Shown: positions 1 through 9,019, numbered from the stretch's first letter. The stretch is DNA of 64,000 nt from Aliivibrio fischeri (GCF_009727955.1 NZ_WOBR01000005.1:1-64000); one strand, 5' to 3'. Translations and numbers: made by a program. Notes: generated from the letters alone by a model not told the origin.

Positions 1-19
1 GCCACTCGGGAACCCCTCC
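1..19 (-). tRNA. tRNA-Tyr, 5' end only (runs off the window)
   Basis: Read on the minus strand, the first 19 bases of the window are GGAGGGGTTCCCGAGTGGC. This matches the acceptor stem and D-arm start of bacterial class II tRNAs and is closest to tRNA-Tyr (E. coli GGTGGGGTTCCCGAGCGGC). The anticodon lies outside the window, so tRNA-Ser cannot be fully excluded. A strong stable-RNA-type promoter lies about 60 bases upstream. Confidence 0.75.
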
Positions 20-78
20 AACGAGAATTTTTATACTTAGCGAGAGTTTTCCCAACGACCTTGCCAAGTGCGGAGCGA

Positions 79-106
79 ATAATAGCAAACTTCGTTTTTC
101 TGTAAA
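79..106 (-). promoter_or_regulatory. Sigma-70 promoter for the tRNA at the window edge
   Basis: On the minus strand there is a -35 TTTACA (106-101), a 16-base spacer and a -10 TATTAT (84-79), followed by a G+C-rich discriminator (about 78-71, CGCTCCGC). A GC-rich discriminator is typical of stringently controlled stable-RNA promoters. The tRNA begins about 50 bases downstream, leaving room for a processed 5' leader. Confidence 0.7.
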
Positions 107-216
107 GCACTTTTCTTTGATTTTTGGTTTGAATGATGGGTTTTTCGTCAAAAAGGAGTAAAATTCGCCATATCGAAACAAAATAACTCAATATCAGTCA
201 TATAGAAGCGGTTGTT

Positions 217-245
217 TTTACAGTTTATTTCGTCATCTTTACATT
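217..245 (+). promoter_or_regulatory. Candidate promoter for the RND efflux operon
   Basis: TTTACA (217-222), a 17-base spacer and TACATT (240-245) lie about 80 bases upstream of the adaptor gene. The -10 is weak (4 of 6). I see no clear operator, and no regulator gene flanks the operon inside the window. Confidence 0.4.
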
Positions 246-323
246 CATTGACGAACAAAAGGTGTTTCCCTTGGTAAACTATGACCAGAAATTAATTCCA
301 TCATTTAGATTATAAGTATCAAT

Positions 324-1370
324 ATGAATAAAACTAAGTCTATCGCTCTAGTCGTTTTATTAGCATGCACTTTATCAACTCCTTCTTATGCTAAGAAAAC
401 AAGAGGAAATCAGTCGGTTGCTGTTCTTTCTGAAGAAGTGGCAACTCATGAAATATCTCAATCATTGTCATTAATCGGAAAACTAAAAGCTTCTGAGTCT
501 GTTGTGATCTCTCCTGAGGTTGCAGGAAAGATTGAGCGTATTGCGGTTAAAGCAAATCAAAACGTAAGAAAAGGGCAGTTAGTTGTCCAGCTTAATGATG
601 ATAAGGCGATTGCAGCGATTAAAGAGGCTCGTGCTTATTTAAATGACGAAAAACGTAAATTAACTGAATTTCAGCGTTTAGCGAAAAAGAATGCCATTAC
701 GCAAACAGAGATTGATGGGCAAAAAGCCAGTGTTGATATTGCTCAAGCTCGTTTAGATGCAGCAAATGCAGATTTATCTGATCTTCATATTTCAGCTCCT
801 TTTGCTGGTACGGTTGGCTTTATTGATTTTAGCCGAGGCAAAATGGTGAGTGCCGGTACAGAGCTGCTAACCTTAGATAATTTATCTGTTATGCAGCTTG
901 ACTTGCAGGTACCTGAACGTTACCTATCAATGCTTTCTGTGGGGATGAATGTAGAAGCAACGAGTCAAGCGTGGGAAAACTCGGTATTTTCAGGAAAATT
1001 AATAGGTGTTGATTCGCGAATTAATGCAGAGACGTTGAACTTACGAGTTCGTATTGAATTCCCTAATAAAGATCTAAAAATGAAGCCGGGAATGTTGATG
1101 GCAGCAACGTTAGATTTTCCAGCTATCAATGCACCAATTATTCCAGTTCAAGCTTTAGAGTATTCAGGTACTAAGCGTTATGTCTATGTAATAGGTGAAG
1201 ATAACAAAGCAATTCGCACCGAAGTTACTTTAGGCGCTCGTGTTGAAAACCGTGTTGTCATCGCTAGTGGTTTAAATGTAGGTGATGAAATTGTAGTTCA
1301 AGGTTTAGTGAACATGCGTGATGGTGTGACGGTTAAACAACTTGAACAAAATAAAACTGAGGTACAGTAA
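324..1370 (+). CDS. RND efflux periplasmic adaptor (membrane fusion protein)
   Basis: This is the periplasmic adaptor subunit of a tripartite RND multidrug exporter. It links the inner-membrane pump to an outer-membrane channel. It has 348 residues. An N-terminal signal peptide ends near ...STPSYA (about residue 23). A biotinyl/lipoyl-like domain and coiled-coil hairpin (about 45-150) follow, then a beta-barrel and a membrane-proximal C-terminal domain. Unlike AcrA it has no lipobox, so it is probably anchored by its partner or soluble. The permease gene follows two bases after the stop, so the two form one operon. Family membership is clear. The pair resembles the Vibrio VexG/VexH-type exporters, but substrates cannot be read from sequence. 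Confidence 0.9.
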   Translation: MNKTKSIALVVLLACTLSTPSYAKKTRGNQSVAVLSEEVATHEISQSLSLIGKLKASESVVISPEVAGKIERIAVKANQNVRKGQLVVQLNDDKAIAAIKEARAYLNDEKRKLTEFQRLAKKNAITQTEIDGQKASVDIAQARLDAANADLSDLHISAPFAGTVGFIDFSRGKMVSAGTELLTLDNLSVMQLDLQVPERYLSMLSVGMNVEATSQAWENSVFSGKLIGVDSRINAETLNLRVRIEFPNKDLKMKPGMLMAATLDFPAINAPIIPVQALEYSGTKRYVYVIGEDNKAIRTEVTLGARVENRVVIASGLNVGDEIVVQGLVNMRDGVTVKQLEQNKTEVQ

Positions 1371-1372
1371 TC

Positions 1373-4300
1373 ATGTGGTTATCTGATGTTTCAGTAAAAA
1401 GGCCTGTCGTTGCCATTGTGTTAAGTTTGCTGTTGTGTGTCTTTGGTGCGGTGTCGTTCAGTAAATTGGCTGTTCGTGAAATGCCTGATATTGAAAGCCC
1501 AGTTGTTTCGATTAGTACTCGTTATGAAGGGGCCTCTGCAACCATTATTGAAAGCCAAATTACAACGGTATTAGAAGACCAACTTTCTGGTATCAGTGGG
1601 ATTGATGAAATCGAGTCTACTACGCGAAATAGTATGTCTCGTATCATGATCACTTTTGATTTAGGGTATGACTTAAATACAGGCGTGAGTGATATTCGTG
1701 ATGCAGTTGCACGTGCACAACGTAGCTTACCTGATGAAGCGGATGATCCCATTGTATTTAAAAATAACGGCAGTGGTGAAGCCTCTCTTTATATTAATTT
1801 AAGCTCAAGTGTAATGGACAGAACTGAGTTAACTGATTACATCGAGCGTGTATTGGTTGACCGTTTTAGCTTAATTACTGGTGTGAGTTCTGTTGATGTC
1901 TCTGGTGGCCTTTATAAAGTGATGTATGTGAAGCTACAACCGGATTTAATGGCCGGACGTGGCGTAACGGCATCAGACATTACGGCGGCACTTCGTTCTG
2001 AAAATATTGAAAGCCCTGGTGGTGAAGTTAGAAATGATGCCATTGTCATGTCGGTTAGAACTGAGCGTTTATATAATAAGGCGGAAGACTTTAATTACTT
2101 GGTGGTGAAAACGGCCAGTGATGGAACACCTATTTATTTAAAAGATGTTGCTGATGTATTTATCGGTGCAGAAAATGAAAACTCAACATTTAAAAGTGAT
2201 GGCGTAGTAAACGTTAGTATGGGGATAGTTCCTCAATCAGATGCTAACCCATTGGATGTTGCGAATTTAGTTCATGAAGAAGTTGCTAAGATCCAGCAAT
2301 TTTTACCAAAAGGGACTCGTTTAGCCATTGATTATGACTCAACGGTATTTATTGAGCGTTCAATTGCAGAGGTATATAGCACACTATTTATCACTGGTGG
2401 ATTGGTTATTCTGGTTCTGTATATCTTTATTGGACAGGCTCGTGCAACTTTGATCCCTGCGGTAACGGTACCTGTTTCGTTAATATCATCATTTATTGCA
2501 GCTTACTATTTTGGTTTCTCTATTAACTTAATCACCTTGATGGCGTTGATTTTATCCATTGGCTTGGTGGTGGATGATGCCATCGTAGTGGTTGAAAATA
2601 TTTTCCATCATTTAGAAAAAGGAGAGTCACCATTACTTGCTGCTTATAAAGGGGCGAGAGAAGTAGGTTTTGCCGTTATTGCGACGACCTTAGTGCTTGT
2701 TATGGTGTTCTTACCAATTTCATTTATGGATGGAATGGTTGGTTTGCTGTTTACTGAATTTTCAGTATTGCTTGCTATGTCAGTTCTGTTCTCTTCATTG
2801 ATCGCGTTAACATTGACTCCTGTTTTAGGCAGTAAGATTTTAAAAGCAAATGTGAAACCGAACCGTTTCAACCTATTTATCGATAAAGTTTTCTCAGCAT
2901 TAGAGCGTAGTTACCGTAAGGCGGTATCGAAAGCGGTAGCATGGCGTTTACTGGCTCCTGTTATTATCCTTGCGTGTATTGGTGGTAGTTATGGCTTGAT
3001 GCAGTACGTACCATCTCAATTAACACCACAGGAAGACCGTGGCGTATTGTTTGCTTTTGTTCGAGGGGCAGATGCAACCAGCTACAACCGCATGAGTTCG
3101 AATATGGATATTGTTGAAGAGCGTTTGATGCCGTTATTGGGTAAAGGCTTTTTGAAATCATTCAGTATTCAATCGCCAGCATTTGGCGGTAACGCAGGAG
3201 ATCAAACGGGTTTTGTTATTATGATCTTAGAAGATTGGGAAGATCGTGACTTAACGGCTCAACAAGGGTTGGGTGTAATTCGAAAAGCGCTTGCGGATAT
3301 ACCTGATGTGCGTGTATTCCCAATGATGCCTGGTTTCCGAGGTGGTTCAAGTGAACCTGTTCAATTTGTATTGGGTGGCTCAGATTATAGTGAACTACAA
3401 AAATGGGGCGAGATACTAAAAACAGAGGCCAATAATAGCCCATTGATGGAAGGTGCTGATATTAACTATTCGGAAAAAACACCTGAATTAGTGGTATCTG
3501 TTGATCGTCATCGTGCCGCTGAATTAGGTATTAAGATCTCTGATATTTCAGATACGCTTGAAATCATGCTCGGTGGTAAAAGTGAAACCACATTTGTTGA
3601 ACGTGGGGAAGAATATGATGTTTATCTTCGCGGCGATGAAAACAGTTTTAATAATGCGGCTGATTTAAGTCAGATTTATATGCGAACATCATCGGGTGAT
3701 TTAGTGACACTTGATACGGTCACGAAGATTAATGAAGTTGCATCAGCGATTCGTTTATCACATATCAATAAGCAAAAATCGATTACCTTAAGTGCTAACT
3801 TGAAGGATGGTGCAACTTTAGGCGATGCATTAAATTATCTGGATGCGAAAGCGATTGAGATATTACCAAGCGATATTTCGGTTGGTTATACTGGCGAATC
3901 TAAAGATTTTAAAGAGAATCAATCCAGTATTCTTGTTGTTTTTGGCTTAGCTCTATTAGTGGCTTATTTGGTACTGGCGGCACAGTTTGAAAGCTTTATT
4001 AACCCGTTGGTTGTTATGTTTACGGTGCCAATGGGAGTATTTGGTGGTTTCTTAGGTTTGTTGCTAATGAATCAAGGTCTGAATATTTATAGTCAGATCG
4101 GTATGATCATGTTGATTGGTATGGTGACTAAAAACGGTATTTTAATCGTTGAGTTCGCTAACCAACTACGAGATAAAGGCGTTGAGCTTGAACAGGCGAT
4201 TGTTGATGCTTCCGCTCGACGTTTACGACCTATTCTAATGACCGCATTTACAACACTTGCAGGTGCGATTCCATTAATTGTATCAACCGGTGCTGGTTAT

Positions 4301-4483
4301 GAAAGCCGAGTCGCGGTTGGTACGGTTATCTTCTTTGGTATGGCATTTGCGACCTTAGTAACCTTATTTGTTATTCCTGCAATGTATCGCTTAATCTCGG
4401 GTGGAACGCATTCTCCAGGTTATGTTGAAGATCTACTAAATAAAGAATTAGATCATGATATTAAAGGGCGAATATCCCATTAA
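1373..4483 (+). CDS. RND efflux permease (HAE1 family, VexH/AcrB-like)
   Basis: This is the proton-driven inner-membrane pump of a hydrophobe/amphiphile RND exporter, 1036 residues as expected for the family. The N-terminus (MWLSDVSVKRPVVA) forms TM1. Two large periplasmic loops (about 30-330 and 560-860) sit between clusters of membrane helices, giving 12 in all. The proton-relay aspartates of TM4 are present as D401-D402 in SIGLVVDDAIVVVENI. The C-terminal half carries the usual QFESFINPLVVM and GMVTKNGILIVEFAN blocks. It is co-transcribed with the adaptor at 1373 minus two bases. No outer-membrane factor gene follows; a terminator comes next, so a TolC-type channel encoded elsewhere is presumably used. 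Confidence 0.93.
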   Translation: MWLSDVSVKRPVVAIVLSLLLCVFGAVSFSKLAVREMPDIESPVVSISTRYEGASATIIESQITTVLEDQLSGISGIDEIESTTRNSMSRIMITFDLGYDLNTGVSDIRDAVARAQRSLPDEADDPIVFKNNGSGEASLYINLSSSVMDRTELTDYIERVLVDRFSLITGVSSVDVSGGLYKVMYVKLQPDLMAGRGVTASDITAALRSENIESPGGEVRNDAIVMSVRTERLYNKAEDFNYLVVKTASDGTPIYLKDVADVFIGAENENSTFKSDGVVNVSMGIVPQSDANPLDVANLVHEEVAKIQQFLPKGTRLAIDYDSTVFIERSIAEVYSTLFITGGLVILVLYIFIGQARATLIPAVTVPVSLISSFIAAYYFGFSINLITLMALILSIGLVVDDAIVVVENIFHHLEKGESPLLAAYKGAREVGFAVIATTLVLVMVFLPISFMDGMVGLLFTEFSVLLAMSVLFSSLIALTLTPVLGSKILKANVKPNRFNLFIDKVFSALERSYRKAVSKAVAWRLLAPVIILACIGGSYGLMQYVPSQLTPQEDRGVLFAFVRGADATSYNRMSSNMDIVEERLMPLLGKGFLKSFSIQSPAFGGNAGDQTGFVIMILEDWEDRDLTAQQGLGVIRKALADIPDVRVFPMMPGFRGGSSEPVQFVLGGSDYSELQKWGEILKTEANNSPLMEGADINYSEKTPELVVSVDRHRAAELGIKISDISDTLEIMLGGKSETTFVERGEEYDVYLRGDENSFNNAADLSQIYMRTSSGDLVTLDTVTKINEVASAIRLSHINKQKSITLSANLKDGATLGDALNYLDAKAIEILPSDISVGYTGESKDFKENQSSILVVFGLALLVAYLVLAAQFESFINPLVVMFTVPMGVFGGFLGLLLMNQGLNIYSQIGMIMLIGMVTKNGILIVEFANQLRDKGVELEQAIVDASARRLRPILMTAFTTLAGAIPLIVSTGAGYESRVAVGTVIFFGMAFATLVTLFVIPAMYRLISGGTHSPGYVEDLLNKELDHDIKGRISH

Positions 4484-4502
4484 TACTGGTTTTTAAGTAA
4501 AT

Positions 4503-4540
4503 AAAAAGGCCATCACTTAACAGTGGTGGCCTTATTGTTT
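4503..4540. terminator. Bidirectional terminator between RND permease and queC
   Basis: The stem AAGGCCATCAC / GTGGTGGCCTT (4506-4516, 4523-4533; one G-U pair) has a 6-base loop. A T-rich run follows on the plus side and AAAAA (T-run on the minus strand) precedes it. It sits between two convergent genes. Confidence 0.8.
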
Positions 4541-4558
4541 TTCAAGGGATAAAAATGT

Positions 4559-5242
4559 TTAGAGTTTAGATTCTAAATCAGCCATTACTGATTCTTTATT
4601 TTCTAGGTAAGCATCTAGGCCATTTTTTCGTAAATCACACGATGGGCAATCACCACAACCATCGCCAATCACACCGTTATAACAGGTTAGAGTATGATTA
4701 CGAACATAATCTAATTTGCCATATTTATCAGCAAGAGCCCATGTCTCGGCTTTATTTAACCACATGAGTGGTGTTTTAATTTCTAGCTGACGATCCATAC
4801 CAAGAACAAGAGATTGGTTAATGGATTTTACGAACTCATCGCGACAATCTGGATAACCTGAGAAATCTGTCTCACAGACACCTGTAATGACCGCTTCTGC
4901 GCCTAATTGATACGCATAGATACCAGCAAGCGTTAAAAAGAGAATATTACGACCTGGGACGAAAGAGTTTGGCAAGCCATTTTCTTGAAGTTCATGAGAA
5001 ACAGGAATGTTGTCACGAGTAAGTGAACTCACGGCTAATTCATTTAATAAGCCTACATCCATGATTTTATGAGAAGCTGCACCAAGTTCAATCGCGACTT
5101 TTTTCGCTACTTCAATTTCTTGATTATGACGTTGGCCATAATCAAAAGTAATACAATGAACATGATCATATTGAGTTAATGCTTGAATTAAACAGGTGGT
5201 GGAATCTTGTCCGCCACTAAATACAACGATTGCAGTCGACAT
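4559..5242 (-). CDS. queC: 7-cyano-7-deazaguanine synthase QueC
   Basis: QueC converts 7-carboxy-7-deazaguanine to preQ0 with ammonia and ATP in queuosine biosynthesis. The PP-loop motif [11 protein letters not shown] lies at the N-terminus. Four clustered cysteines near the C-terminus (CYNG..., CGDCPSC) bind zinc. I start at the ATG at 5242 ([11 protein letters not shown], 227 aa; E. coli 231). The open frame extends 18 codons upstream, but that part overlaps a terminator hairpin and is not conserved in the family. The gene appears monocistronic. In E. coli queC lies in the same general neighbourhood as decR, tesB, ybaY and atl, as here. Confidence 0.94.
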   Translation of the reverse strand: MSTAIVVFSGGQDSTTCLIQALTQYDHVHCITFDYGQRHNQEIEVAKKVAIELGAASHKIMDVGLLNELAVSSLTRDNIPVSHELQENGLPNSFVPGRNILFLTLAGIYAYQLGAEAVITGVCETDFSGYPDCRDEFVKSINQSLVLGMDRQLEIKTPLMWLNKAETWALADKYGKLDYVRNHTLTCYNGVIGDGCGDCPSCDLRKNGLDAYLENKESVMADLESKL

Positions 5243-5284
5243 AATAATTAGAAATCTCAGTAGAGTTATTTGTTGGTATTGTAA

Positions 5285-5313
5285 TAAAAAAGCCACCGAG
5301 AATCGATGGCTTT
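5285..5313 (-). terminator. Terminator of the PLP enzyme gene
   Basis: On the minus strand the hairpin AAAGCCATCGA...CGGTGGCTTT is followed by a T-run (5290-5285). It lies between the PLP enzyme (stop at 5372) and queC, within about 45 bases of the queC start. Confidence 0.7.
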
Positions 5314-5317
5314 GCGG

Positions 5318-5340
5318 TTAATACCAATAAATGGTATTAA
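5318..5340. repeat. Perfect 9-bp inverted repeat
   Basis: TTAATACCA (5318-5326) and TGGTATTAA (5332-5340) form a perfect inverted repeat with a 5-base loop. It lies just after the PLP enzyme gene and before its terminator. It may be a 3' stabilising stem or a protein site. No function is established. Confidence 0.5.
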
Positions 5341-5371
5341 GCCAAACTGACGTTATTATTATAAATTTGTT

Positions 5372-6436
5372 TTACAGTTGACCTGTTTTCTCAAAATTAG
5401 CCAATAGAGAAAGAATTGGTGTTAAATCACCAATATTATTAGCAACCCATTCATCGTTATAGTAGGTATCAAGATATCGCTCACCACTGTCACATAGCAG
5501 AGTGACGATAGAACCTTTCTCTCCACGTTGTTGCATTTCACAAGCTAATTGTAATGCACCAAATAGGTTAGTACCTGTAGATGCGCCAGCTTTACGTCCA
5601 AGAATACCTTCTAACCAACGAGCAGTTGCAACACTAGCAACATCTGGGATAGTACGCATTTCATCAATAACCCCAGGAATAAAACTTGGTTCAACACGAG
5701 GACGCCCAATGCCTTCAATCTTACTACCAGTATCTAATGTCAGTTCTTTATTGCCTGTTTTATAGAAATCATGAAAAACGGAATTTTCAGGGTCAACAAC
5801 ACACAGCTTTGTATTGTATTTTTGATAACGAATAAAGCGCCCGATCGTTGCTGAAGTACCACCTGTGCCCGGGTTCATGACAACCCATGTTGGCTCTGGA
5901 TGGTCTTCTAATTTCATTTGACGGAAAATACTATCCGCAATGTTGTTGTTACCACGCCAATCAGTGGCACGTTCAGCATAGGTAAATTGATCCATGTAAT
6001 GACCATTCAATTCTTCTGCCAGACGGCGAGATTCAGCGTAGATCTCATCAGAACGTTCTACAAAGTGCGCTTGGCCGCCATAAAACTTAATCATCTCAAT
6101 TTTCTTTGCTGCTGTTTTTCGAGGAACAACGGCAATGAATGGCAAGCCTAATAAGCGAGCAAAATAAGCTTCTGATACGGCTGTGCTACCAGACGATGAT
6201 TCAATGATTGGCGTGTTTGGACCAATCCAACCGTTAGAAATAGCATAAAGAAATAGAGATCGTGCTAAACGGTGTTTAAGGGAACCTGTTGGATGTGTAC
6301 TTTCATCTTTTAGGTATACATCGATACCTTCAAGCATAGGTAAATCAAGTTTAATAAGATGCGTATCAGCAGAGCGTTGGTAATCTGCTTCAATTTTACG
6401 AATAGCGTTATTTATCCAATTATGATCGGTACACAT
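5372..6436 (-). CDS. PLP-dependent cysteine synthase-family enzyme (possible cysteine desulfhydrase)
   Basis: This is a fold-type II PLP enzyme of the cysteine synthase/cystathionine beta-synthase superfamily, 354 residues. The PLP-binding lysine is K54 in [13 protein letters not shown]. The substrate loop [11 protein letters not shown] (CysK has a TSGNT-type motif) and the phosphate-binding [10 protein letters not shown] are visible. The altered substrate loop suggests it is not an ordinary O-acetylserine sulfhydrylase. It is divergent from decR, whose E. coli relative responds to cysteine and activates cysteine-degrading genes. I therefore infer cysteine breakdown or detoxification, for example L-cysteine desulfhydrase activity. 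A good RBS (AAAGGAAA) precedes the ATG. Superfamily membership is certain; the exact reaction is not. Confidence 0.8.
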   Translation of the reverse strand: MCTDHNWINNAIRKIEADYQRSADTHLIKLDLPMLEGIDVYLKDESTHPTGSLKHRLARSLFLYAISNGWIGPNTPIIESSSGSTAVSEAYFARLLGLPFIAVVPRKTAAKKIEMIKFYGGQAHFVERSDEIYAESRRLAEELNGHYMDQFTYAERATDWRGNNNIADSIFRQMKLEDHPEPTWVVMNPGTGGTSATIGRFIRYQKYNTKLCVVDPENSVFHDFYKTGNKELTLDTGSKIEGIGRPRVEPSFIPGVIDEMRTIPDVASVATARWLEGILGRKAGASTGTNLFGALQLACEMQQRGEKGSIVTLLCDSGERYLDTYYNDEWVANNIGDLTPILSLLANFEKTGQL

Positions 6437-6527
6437 AATGATTTTCCTTTAAAAGTGACTATGTGAATAATTTATCGCTGTTTGATGAGAAAAACTTTGC
6501 TATATTTACTGCTTATAGGTAATAAAA

Positions 6528-6542
6528 TAGAAAAATTTTCTA
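6528..6542 (+). promoter_or_regulatory. Lrp/AsnC-type palindromic operator upstream of decR
   Basis: TAGAAAAATTTTCTA is a perfect palindrome around a central A. It matches 14 of 15 positions of the published Lrp consensus YAGHAWATTWTDCTR. It ends 13 bases before the decR ATG, in the 119-base gap between decR and the divergent PLP gene. Binding by DecR itself (autoregulation and control of the neighbour) or by Lrp is inferred. Confidence 0.6.
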
Positions 6543-6555
6543 CGTTGAGGTTTTT

Positions 6556-7023
6556 ATGGGGAAGCATGAGCTAGATAAGGTCGATACAACTTTACTTTCA
6601 TTATTGCAAAAAGATTGCACTGTTTCGTTACAAGAGTTAGCTGATGCCGTGAATTTAACCACAACGCCGTGTTGGAAACGATTAAAAAGACTTGAAGAAG
6701 AAGGCATTATTGAAAAGAAAGTGGCATTACTTAATCCTGAAAAGTTAGGCTTGAGCTTTAATGCGTTTGTGTTGATTAAAACGTCTAATCACTCACAAGA
6801 ATGGTATAACCGATTTGTTGATACGGTATCAGATTTTCCTGAAGTCATGGAATTTTATCGAATGGCAGGAGAATACGACTATATGATGAAAGTACTTGCT
6901 GAAGATATGAAAGCTTTTGATGGGTTTTATAAGAAGTTGGTTAATAGTATTGATGACATATCAAATGTAACCAGCACATTTGCTATGGAACCGTTGAAAT
7001 ACACGACTGAATTACCGTTATAA
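6556..7023 (+). CDS. decR: Lrp/AsnC-family cysteine-responsive regulator DecR (CyuR)
   Basis: This is an Lrp/AsnC-family transcription factor of 155 residues. An N-terminal winged helix-turn-helix (about 6-65) contains the block [20 protein letters not shown], nearly identical to E. coli DecR/YbaO. A C-terminal RAM ligand-binding domain (about 70-150) contains the conserved EYDYMMKV. E. coli DecR/CyuR senses L-cysteine and activates cysteine catabolism genes. Here it is divergent from a PLP cysteine-family enzyme, and a consensus-like Lrp palindrome sits just ahead of its start. An RBS-like TTGAGG precedes the ATG. The subfamily is clear from the HTH; the target genes are inferred. Confidence 0.88.
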   Translation: MGKHELDKVDTTLLSLLQKDCTVSLQELADAVNLTTTPCWKRLKRLEEEGIIEKKVALLNPEKLGLSFNAFVLIKTSNHSQEWYNRFVDTVSDFPEVMEFYRMAGEYDYMMKVLAEDMKAFDGFYKKLVNSIDDISNVTSTFAMEPLKYTTELPL

Positions 7024-7034
7024 TTTTGTATTTA

Positions 7035-7064
7035 AAAAATAGGTCAGGCAACGATTGCCTGACC
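7035..7064 (-). terminator. Terminator of tesB
   Basis: The perfect 10-bp stem GGTCAGGCAA / TTGCCTGACC (7042-7051, 7055-7064) has a 3-base loop. On the minus strand it is followed by CTATTTTTTA. It terminates tesB. On the plus strand the following bases are A-rich, so it is a poor terminator for decR. Confidence 0.8.
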
Positions 7065-7084
7065 GATAGAAAAAATACGAATGT

Positions 7085-7948
7085 TTATTTTTTCTTCATT
7101 CTCATCACGCCTTCTTGCATTGCAGAAGCAACAAGTTGACCTTTTTGATTGAATATTTCCCCTCTCACTAGCCCACGTGAGCCACTTGCATTTGTGCTTT
7201 CAATTGAATAAAGCAACCATTCATCCATTTTAAATGGACGATGGAACCACATTGAGTGATCAATCGTAGCTACTTGGAAATTCGGTGTTAATAAACTTAC
7301 TTCATGTGGATGAAGTGCGGTTGGTAAAAAGCCCCAATCAGACGCATAAGCTAATAAGTATTGATGAATTAATTGATTATCTGGTAACTCACCGTTGGCT
7401 TTGATCCATAAATGTTGTGTAGGTGCCGCTTTTTTAGGAGCAAGCGGATTAACAATATTTACTGGACGAACTTCGATTGGTTTTTCGCCACAGAATATTT
7501 TTTGTACCGCTGGTGGTAAAACGTGTTTGATCGCTTCTGCTAATTGTGTTTCTGATGCAAAGTTTTCAGGACCTGCAATTTCAGGCATGTGTGATTGGTG
7601 CTCAAAGCCTGGTTCATCACCATGATAAGAGGCCGTCAAATAGAAAATAGGGCGACCATTTTGAATCGCTTTTACACGGCGGGTACTGAAGCTTCTGCCA
7701 TCGCGTAAGTTTTCAACATCATAGATAATGGCTTTTTCAGGATCACCAGGGTAAAGAAAGTAGCTATGAAATGAATGAACAGTTCTATCATTATCAACCG
7801 TATAGCGAGCTGCTGAAAGTGCTTGCCCAATAACTTGACCACCATAAACTTGTGGTAGACCTAAATGTTCGCTTTGTCCTCGGAAAAGACCTTGCTCTAA
7901 TTGCTCTAGCTGTAGCAAGTTAAGTAATTCGTTAAGTGGTTGGTTCAT
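7085..7948 (-). CDS. tesB: Acyl-CoA thioesterase II TesB
   Basis: TesB hydrolyses medium- and long-chain acyl-CoA esters to free fatty acid and CoA in the cytoplasm. It has 287 residues (E. coli 286) and a double hot-dog fold. Typical blocks are [15 protein letters not shown] near residue 35, [27 protein letters not shown], and near the C-terminus [13 protein letters not shown] and [13 protein letters not shown]. It is divergent from ybaY and followed by its own terminator. The tesB-ybaY-atl order is the same as in E. coli. Confidence 0.95.
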   Translation of the reverse strand: MNQPLNELLNLLQLEQLEQGLFRGQSEHLGLPQVYGGQVIGQALSAARYTVDNDRTVHSFHSYFLYPGDPEKAIIYDVENLRDGRSFSTRRVKAIQNGRPIFYLTASYHGDEPGFEHQSHMPEIAGPENFASETQLAEAIKHVLPPAVQKIFCGEKPIEVRPVNIVNPLAPKKAAPTQHLWIKANGELPDNQLIHQYLLAYASDWGFLPTALHPHEVSLLTPNFQVATIDHSMWFHRPFKMDEWLLYSIESTNASGSRGLVRGEIFNQKGQLVASAMQEGVMRMKKK

Positions 7949-8180
7949 TTTTTGGCCTGTATGATCACTCTCAAATAATAACTCTATTTTAAAGATATTC
8001 AGATTGAGTTCAATAAGTTAAATATAATGTTAATTAAAGATAAGTTTATATCAAATCACTGTAATAATAAGCTTATTGAGTCAGTTTTGTGTCAAAGATA
8101 TCGAGAATAGAGAGACAGATATAAATAATCAGTCTATATTCAGCGTGGTTTTGAATGGCAATTAAATTAGAGAGAATAAA

Positions 8181-8687
8181 ATGAAAAAGTCATTATTAGT
8201 AGCTTTATCAGTCGTTACAGGATTAACAATGGTCGGTTGCAATTCATCTGATAAATCAGAAAAAGAAACAACAGTAGCACCTCAACAAGAAGTCGTTGAA
8301 CAAGTTGATGTTGTTGAAACAGAAGTAGCACCAGTAGTTGAAGCGGCAACGACACAATCAGTAACTGGTACAGTAGGTTACCGTGAGCGTATTGCATTAC
8401 CTGCAAATGCGGTTGTAACTGTTACTTTAGCTGATATTTCTTTAGCTGACGCACCATCAAAAACAATTACAGAACAAACGTTTGAAGTAGGTGAAAACTC
8501 ATCTCCATTCGCTTACGATTTAGAGTTCAATACGGCAGATATTATAGCTAATCATCGCTATGCAGTACGTGCAACAATTAAAGTTGATGGTAAACTACGT
8601 TTTACTACTGACACTAATTACGCAGTTATTACTGATGAAGCTGCAACACTAAACCAAGATCTACTACTGAAAGGTGTTCGTCAGTAA
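8181..8687 (+). CDS. ybaY: YbaY-family lipoprotein
   Basis: This is a predicted lipoprotein of 168 residues. The lipobox LTMVGC places the lipidated cysteine at residue 20. An acidic, Glu/Val/Thr-rich linker (about 25-60) follows. The YbaY domain then runs to the end, with the conserved stretch TVTLADISLADAPSKTI and YAVRATIKVDGKLRF. The residue after the cysteine is Asn, not Asp, so Lol sorting to the outer membrane is expected. Family function is unknown; YbaY has been described as a glycolipoprotein in E. coli. The gene is monocistronic between divergent tesB and convergent atl, matching the E. coli order. Confidence 0.85.
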   Translation: MKKSLLVALSVVTGLTMVGCNSSDKSEKETTVAPQQEVVEQVDVVETEVAPVVEAATTQSVTGTVGYRERIALPANAVVTVTLADISLADAPSKTITEQTFEVGENSSPFAYDLEFNTADIIANHRYAVRATIKVDGKLRFTTDTNYAVITDEAATLNQDLLLKGVRQ

Positions 8688-8698
8688 TCGATCTATTT

Positions 8699-8737
8699 AA
8701 GCAAGTAATAGTGCCATTATTGCATTATTACTTGCTT
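8699..8737. terminator. Long shared hairpin between ybaY and atl
   Basis: AAGCAAGTAATA (8699-8710) pairs perfectly with TATTACTTGCTT (8726-8737), and the stem can extend inward through AGTGC/GCAtT. It serves two convergent genes. The atl stop codon (8719-8717) lies inside the loop/stem. No long T-run follows on either side, so termination strength is uncertain. Confidence 0.6.
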
Positions 8738-9019
8738 GAAATTTAGAATTTTTCCATCATCCCTTATTGTTAATCCTTCCTTTTCTAACGCCTTACGCTG
8801 ACGAATAAAATTATCTCCTGATAATGAAATTTTCCCCTGTGAACTCACAACTCTAAACCATGGTAAAGAAGTATCTTCAGGAAGACGAGATAGTGTTTTA
8901 CCTACATGTCTTGAATGATTTGGATAACCAGCTAGTTTAGCTAGTTGCCCATAGCTGATAATTCGTCCGAATGGAACTTGGGTTAAGTTCAAATAAATGC
9001 TCTGCGTGAATTCGTTCAT
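8717..9019 (-). CDS. atl: Alkyltransferase-like protein Atl (MGMT family, non-catalytic)
   Basis: This is an alkyltransferase-like DNA-binding protein of 100 residues. ATL proteins bind O6-alkylguanine and hand the lesion to nucleotide excision repair. The active-site PCHRV of true MGMT is replaced by PWFRVV, the ATL signature, so no alkyl transfer is expected. The N-terminal VPFGRIISYGQLAKLAGYPNHSRHVGKTL segment (given here by its key motifs) is the usual winged-helix DNA-binding region. I start at 9019 (MNEFTQ), which has an AAGGGT RBS. The open frame runs 32 codons further upstream, but that part is hydrophobic and not family-like. The gene overlaps its 3' hairpin. Confidence 0.9.
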   Translation of the reverse strand: MNEFTQSIYLNLTQVPFGRIISYGQLAKLAGYPNHSRHVGKTLSRLPEDTSLPWFRVVSSQGKISLSGDNFIRQRKALEKEGLTIRDDGKILNFKQVIMQ

